Origin: Clostridium_S neuense
Lineage (GTDB): Bacteria; Bacillota; Clostridia; Clostridiales; Clostridiaceae
DNA length: 64,000 bases
Direction: 5' to 3'
Assembly (NCBI RefSeq): GCF_045310695.1
Contig: NZ_JBJIAA010000011.1
Location: forward strand, 136,411 to 200,410
Part shown: piece after piece, positions 62,208-64,000 of the stretch
Numbering within the stretch: the stretch's first letter is position 1
How the letters are laid out: each line of letters opens with the position of its first letter
The notes under the pieces: generated by a model
What the model was told of the DNA's origin: nothing
Seen by the model: the letters and a program-made list of their open reading frames with translations, nothing else
The model's database searches: none
Made by a program: the position numbers and the translations under genes

Positions 62208-63371
62208 TCAATTATTATTACTAACCAATTTATTGAGTTGATTCAATATCTCAATTCTATTATTTTTCTTTAAATATATTCTAAAATCATTTAAGCCTTC
62301 ATGCATAAAATTATTAGGATCAAATATACTTTCCATAAATGCATTTATAGCTTTAAGCTCATCCTTTAATTCAACATAGCATCTTGCCATCATCTCTTTA
62401 GCTTTATAACTTCCCATTCCTAAAACTGATATAAACTTATTGGTATCTCCCATTTCTGTGCATTTTTCAAAGCAGCTAACGGCCTTTTTATAATCCTTTT
62501 TAAAATAATAACACATGCCTTCTATATATTCTAAATCCACAAAGCCCTTATACACATCATCATTTAAAATATTTTTAAGCATATCAATACATTCATCATA
62601 TTTGCCTAATTTTACAAGACTTTCTGCTATTCTCTTTGTCATGTCAATTTCGTATAGAGTTACCCCATAAAGATCCTTTTTGCGCCATAGCTCGTTACAT
62701 TTAAAAAAATGTTTTAATGCCTCTTCATTTTTACCTTGTACTTGATAACTCACTCCTATATTATAGTGAACAAATGGATCATTAGGCATTTCTTTAAGCT
62801 GCTTTTTTAATATTCTTAAATTTCTACCAGCCTTGTCTCTCTCCTTTACAACACTATCTAAATATCCATAATGAATTATTTTACTAATTTCTTTAGGCAT
62901 TTCTGCTTTTGTATCTCCTAAATTAGGTATATTAAGCTGCTCATGTATTCTGCCACTGTATCTATATTCCTTATTATTTTTAAATAATTTAGTATATACA
63001 GAGGAGAAGATTATCATATTAGCATTTGTAATATTATAAAGTGGCACTTTGTAACCTTCAAATTCGGGCTTTTCTAATATTTTTCTAACCTTATCAGGAT
63101 TACATAATAATTTTTCATCGGCATCCATCATAAGTATCCAATCACCTGTGGCATTTTCAATAGATACATTTCTAGCTTTTGAAAAATCATCATCCCATTT
63201 GTAATCTATAATTTTAATGTTTTTATCAAAATCTTTAATTATTTCTTTGGTTTTATCTGTTGAACCTGTATCAACAATTACCGCTTCATCTGCAAGCTTC
63301 ATTGCATTTTCAAGACACATTTTTATATATTTTTCTTCATTTTTTACAATCATGCAAAGGCTAATTTTCAT
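62208..63371 (-). CDS. GT2 glycosyltransferase with TPR repeats
   Basis: 387 residues. Start KISLCMIVKNEEKYIKMCLEN; VDTGSTDKTKEIIKDF; DADE at 83 to 86 in WILMMDADEKLL; Arg in YSGRIHEQLN is family typical. From about 200 TPR-like pairs follow (PFVHYNIGVSYQVQGKNEEA, GMCYYFKKDYKKAVSCFEKC). First gene downstream of the major flagellin terminator and of a SigD promoter (63407 to 63433). Co-regulated with flagellin, it is a good candidate for the enzyme that starts the glycan on flagellin. Paralogue at 39334; a decayed copy of its end is at 46420. Confidence 0.85.
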   Translation of the reverse strand: MKISLCMIVKNEEKYIKMCLENAMKLADEAVIVDTGSTDKTKEIIKDFDKNIKIIDYKWDDDFSKARNVSIENATGDWILMMDADEKLLCNPDKVRKILEKPEFEGYKVPLYNITNANMIIFSSVYTKLFKNNKEYRYSGRIHEQLNIPNLGDTKAEMPKEISKIIHYGYLDSVVKERDKAGRNLRILKKQLKEMPNDPFVHYNIGVSYQVQGKNEEALKHFFKCNELWRKKDLYGVTLYEIDMTKRIAESLVKLGKYDECIDMLKNILNDDVYKGFVDLEYIEGMCYYFKKDYKKAVSCFEKCTEMGDTNKFISVLGMGSYKAKEMMARCYVELKDELKAINAFMESIFDPNNFMHEGLNDFRIYLKKNNRIEILNQLNKLVSNNN

Positions 63372-63406
63372 TTTAATCCTCCAATTTAAACATTACTATA
63401 AACAAT

Positions 63407-63433
63407 ATATCGTCAATATTTTCGTATTCTTTA
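63407..63433 (-). promoter_or_regulatory. SigD promoter for the TPR glycosyltransferase unit
   Basis: Minus strand reads TAAA-N15-GACGATAT (-35 at 63430 to 63433, -10 at 63407 to 63414). It lies 36 bases before the ATG at 63371 and just past the flagellin terminator. Confidence 0.7.
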
Positions 63434-63445
63434 ATTTTTAACAAT

Positions 63446-63479
63446 AAAAAAGCCTTTCACTTTTGTGAAAGACTTTTTT
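63446..63479 (-). terminator. Rho-independent terminator of the edge flagellin gene
   Basis: A 15-bp stem (63446 to 63460 with 63465 to 63479, one G-U pair) with a TTTT loop, ending in a T run on the minus-strand RNA. It lies seven bases after the flagellin stop. Confidence 0.92.
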
Positions 63480-63485
63480 AAAATA

Positions 63486-64000
63486 TTATTGTAATAATTT
63501 AAGTACTTGTTGTGGATTTTGATTAGCCTGAGCAAGCATTGACTGAGCTGCTTGTTGAAGAACGTTCTCTTTAGAGTAGTTCATCATCTCTTTAGCCATA
63601 TCAACATCAGTTATATTTGAATTAGCAGTATTTAAATTCTGCTCTTCAGTTGAAAGGTTATTCATTGTATGAGTAAGTCTGTTCTGTAATGCTCCAATGT
63701 ATGATCTTGAAGTTGAAACTTTATCAATAGCATTTTGTATTAAACTCATAGCATTTTTAGCTGCAGTGTTATTACCAACTGTTATGCTAGTAGAATCTAC
63801 ACTTAAGCTCTTTGCATTCATTTCAATTGAGCCTAATGAAAGTGCTAATGTATTAAAGTCATCAGATGTTGATCCAATCTGGAAGCTTAATAATGAAGTA
63901 GAAGTTCCATCTCCAGATAATAAATTAACTCCATTGAAGTTTGTTTGCTTTGAAATATGGTCTATTTCATCAGCAAGAGTTCCAAGCTCTGCACTTATTG
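63486..64000 (-). CDS. hag: Flagellin, C-terminal part (cut by window edge)
   Basis: About 171 codons are present and the frame is open to the window edge, so the start is outside. The part begins ISAELGTLADEIDHISKQTNFNGVNLLSGD, which is the conserved N-terminal flagellin domain end, so about 100 N-terminal residues are missing. The C-terminal domain SRSYIGALQNRLTHTMNNL to MLAQANQNPQQVLKLLQ is canonical. The central variable region is short. With conventional motifs and a strong terminator it is probably the major filament protein, and the neighbouring glycosylation genes are expected to modify its exposed Ser/Thr. Different from the divergent flagellin at 37224. Confidence 0.94.
   Translation of the reverse strand, partial: ISAELGTLADEIDHISKQTNFNGVNLLSGDGTSTSLLSFQIGSTSDDFNTLALSLGSIEMNAKSLSVDSTSITVGNNTAAKNAMSLIQNAIDKVSTSRSYIGALQNRLTHTMNNLSTEEQNLNTANSNITDVDMAKEMMNYSKENVLQQAAQSMLAQANQNPQQVLKLLQ

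Noticed and set aside
1..64000. tRNA, rRNA, CRISPR arrays, transposases, phage genes
   Set aside because: I looked for direct-repeat arrays, DDE-type or serine/tyrosine recombinase motifs and structural RNA hallmarks and saw none; rearrangement traces appear to be homologous, not IS-borne.

Overview
The window is AT-rich DNA. Every gene I could support lies on the minus strand, so transcription runs from high to low coordinates. Gene content and order point to a motile Firmicute of the genus Clostridium. The evidence is a complete clostridial-type fla operon ending in sigma-28, one fused FliR-FlhB protein, strong GGAGG ribosome sites and SigD-type promoters. A FliR-FlhB fusion is known from solventogenic clostridia such as C. 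acetobutylicum, so a species near that is my best guess, at moderate confidence.

Region 1 (about 20.7 kb down to 1) is the flagellar basal body, hook and export operon. Its order is flgB-flgC-fliE-fliF-fliG-fliH-fliI-fliJ-fliK-flgD-TIGR02530-flgE-flbD-fliL-fliO-fliP-fliQ-fliR/flhB-flhA-flhF-flhG-PilZ gene-fliA-swrB-like gene (cut by the window edge). Genes are tightly spaced and often overlap. A SigD-like promoter sits ahead of flgB and sigma-28 (fliA) lies near the far end, so positive feedback is plausible. No motA/motB, fliM/fliN or che genes are inside the window.

Region 2 (20.7 to 63.4 kb) is a large flagellar glycosylation island between the basal-body operon and a flagellin gene cut by the right edge. 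It holds a Maf-type flagellin glycosyltransferase, about eleven other glycosyltransferases (GT2 and GT4, several fused to TPR, methyltransferase or Rossmann-like modules) and several nucleotide-sugar pathways. These are: pseudaminic acid type (pseB, pseG, pseI, a CMP-sugar synthetase); CDP-3,6-dideoxyhexose type (rfbF, rfbG, rfbH); a 3-amino-3,6-dideoxyhexose pair (FdtA-like ketoisomerase and FdtB-like aminotransferase); and an unusual block at 51.7 to 59.6 kb. That block has a radical SAM enzyme split by a frameshift, an SDR, a KdsC-GmhA fusion, a thiamine-diphosphate enzyme and a NeuB homologue without its C-terminal SAF domain. The thiamine enzyme next to CDP-dideoxysugar genes resembles the logic of yersiniose (branched sugar) synthesis. 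This block is the best candidate for an undescribed glycan pathway. A divergent second flagellin (37.2 kb) and a YjfB-family motility protein (32.4 kb) are embedded in the island, each with its own SigD promoter and terminator.

Region 3 features are traces of rearrangement. There are decayed 3-prime ends of pseG (32.2 kb), rfbH (46.9 kb) and a TPR glycosyltransferase (46.4 kb), plus decayed SDR and RmlC-like genes (42.9 to 43.6 kb). The order terminator, SigD promoter, TPR glycosyltransferase, GT2-methyltransferase gene occurs intact at 63.4 to 59.7 kb and decayed at 46.8 to 44.2 kb, which suggests segmental duplication followed by loss.

Together the window encodes the flagellar rod, hook and export machine, its late sigma factor, at least two filament proteins, and the enzymes that make and attach a complex glycan to the filament.
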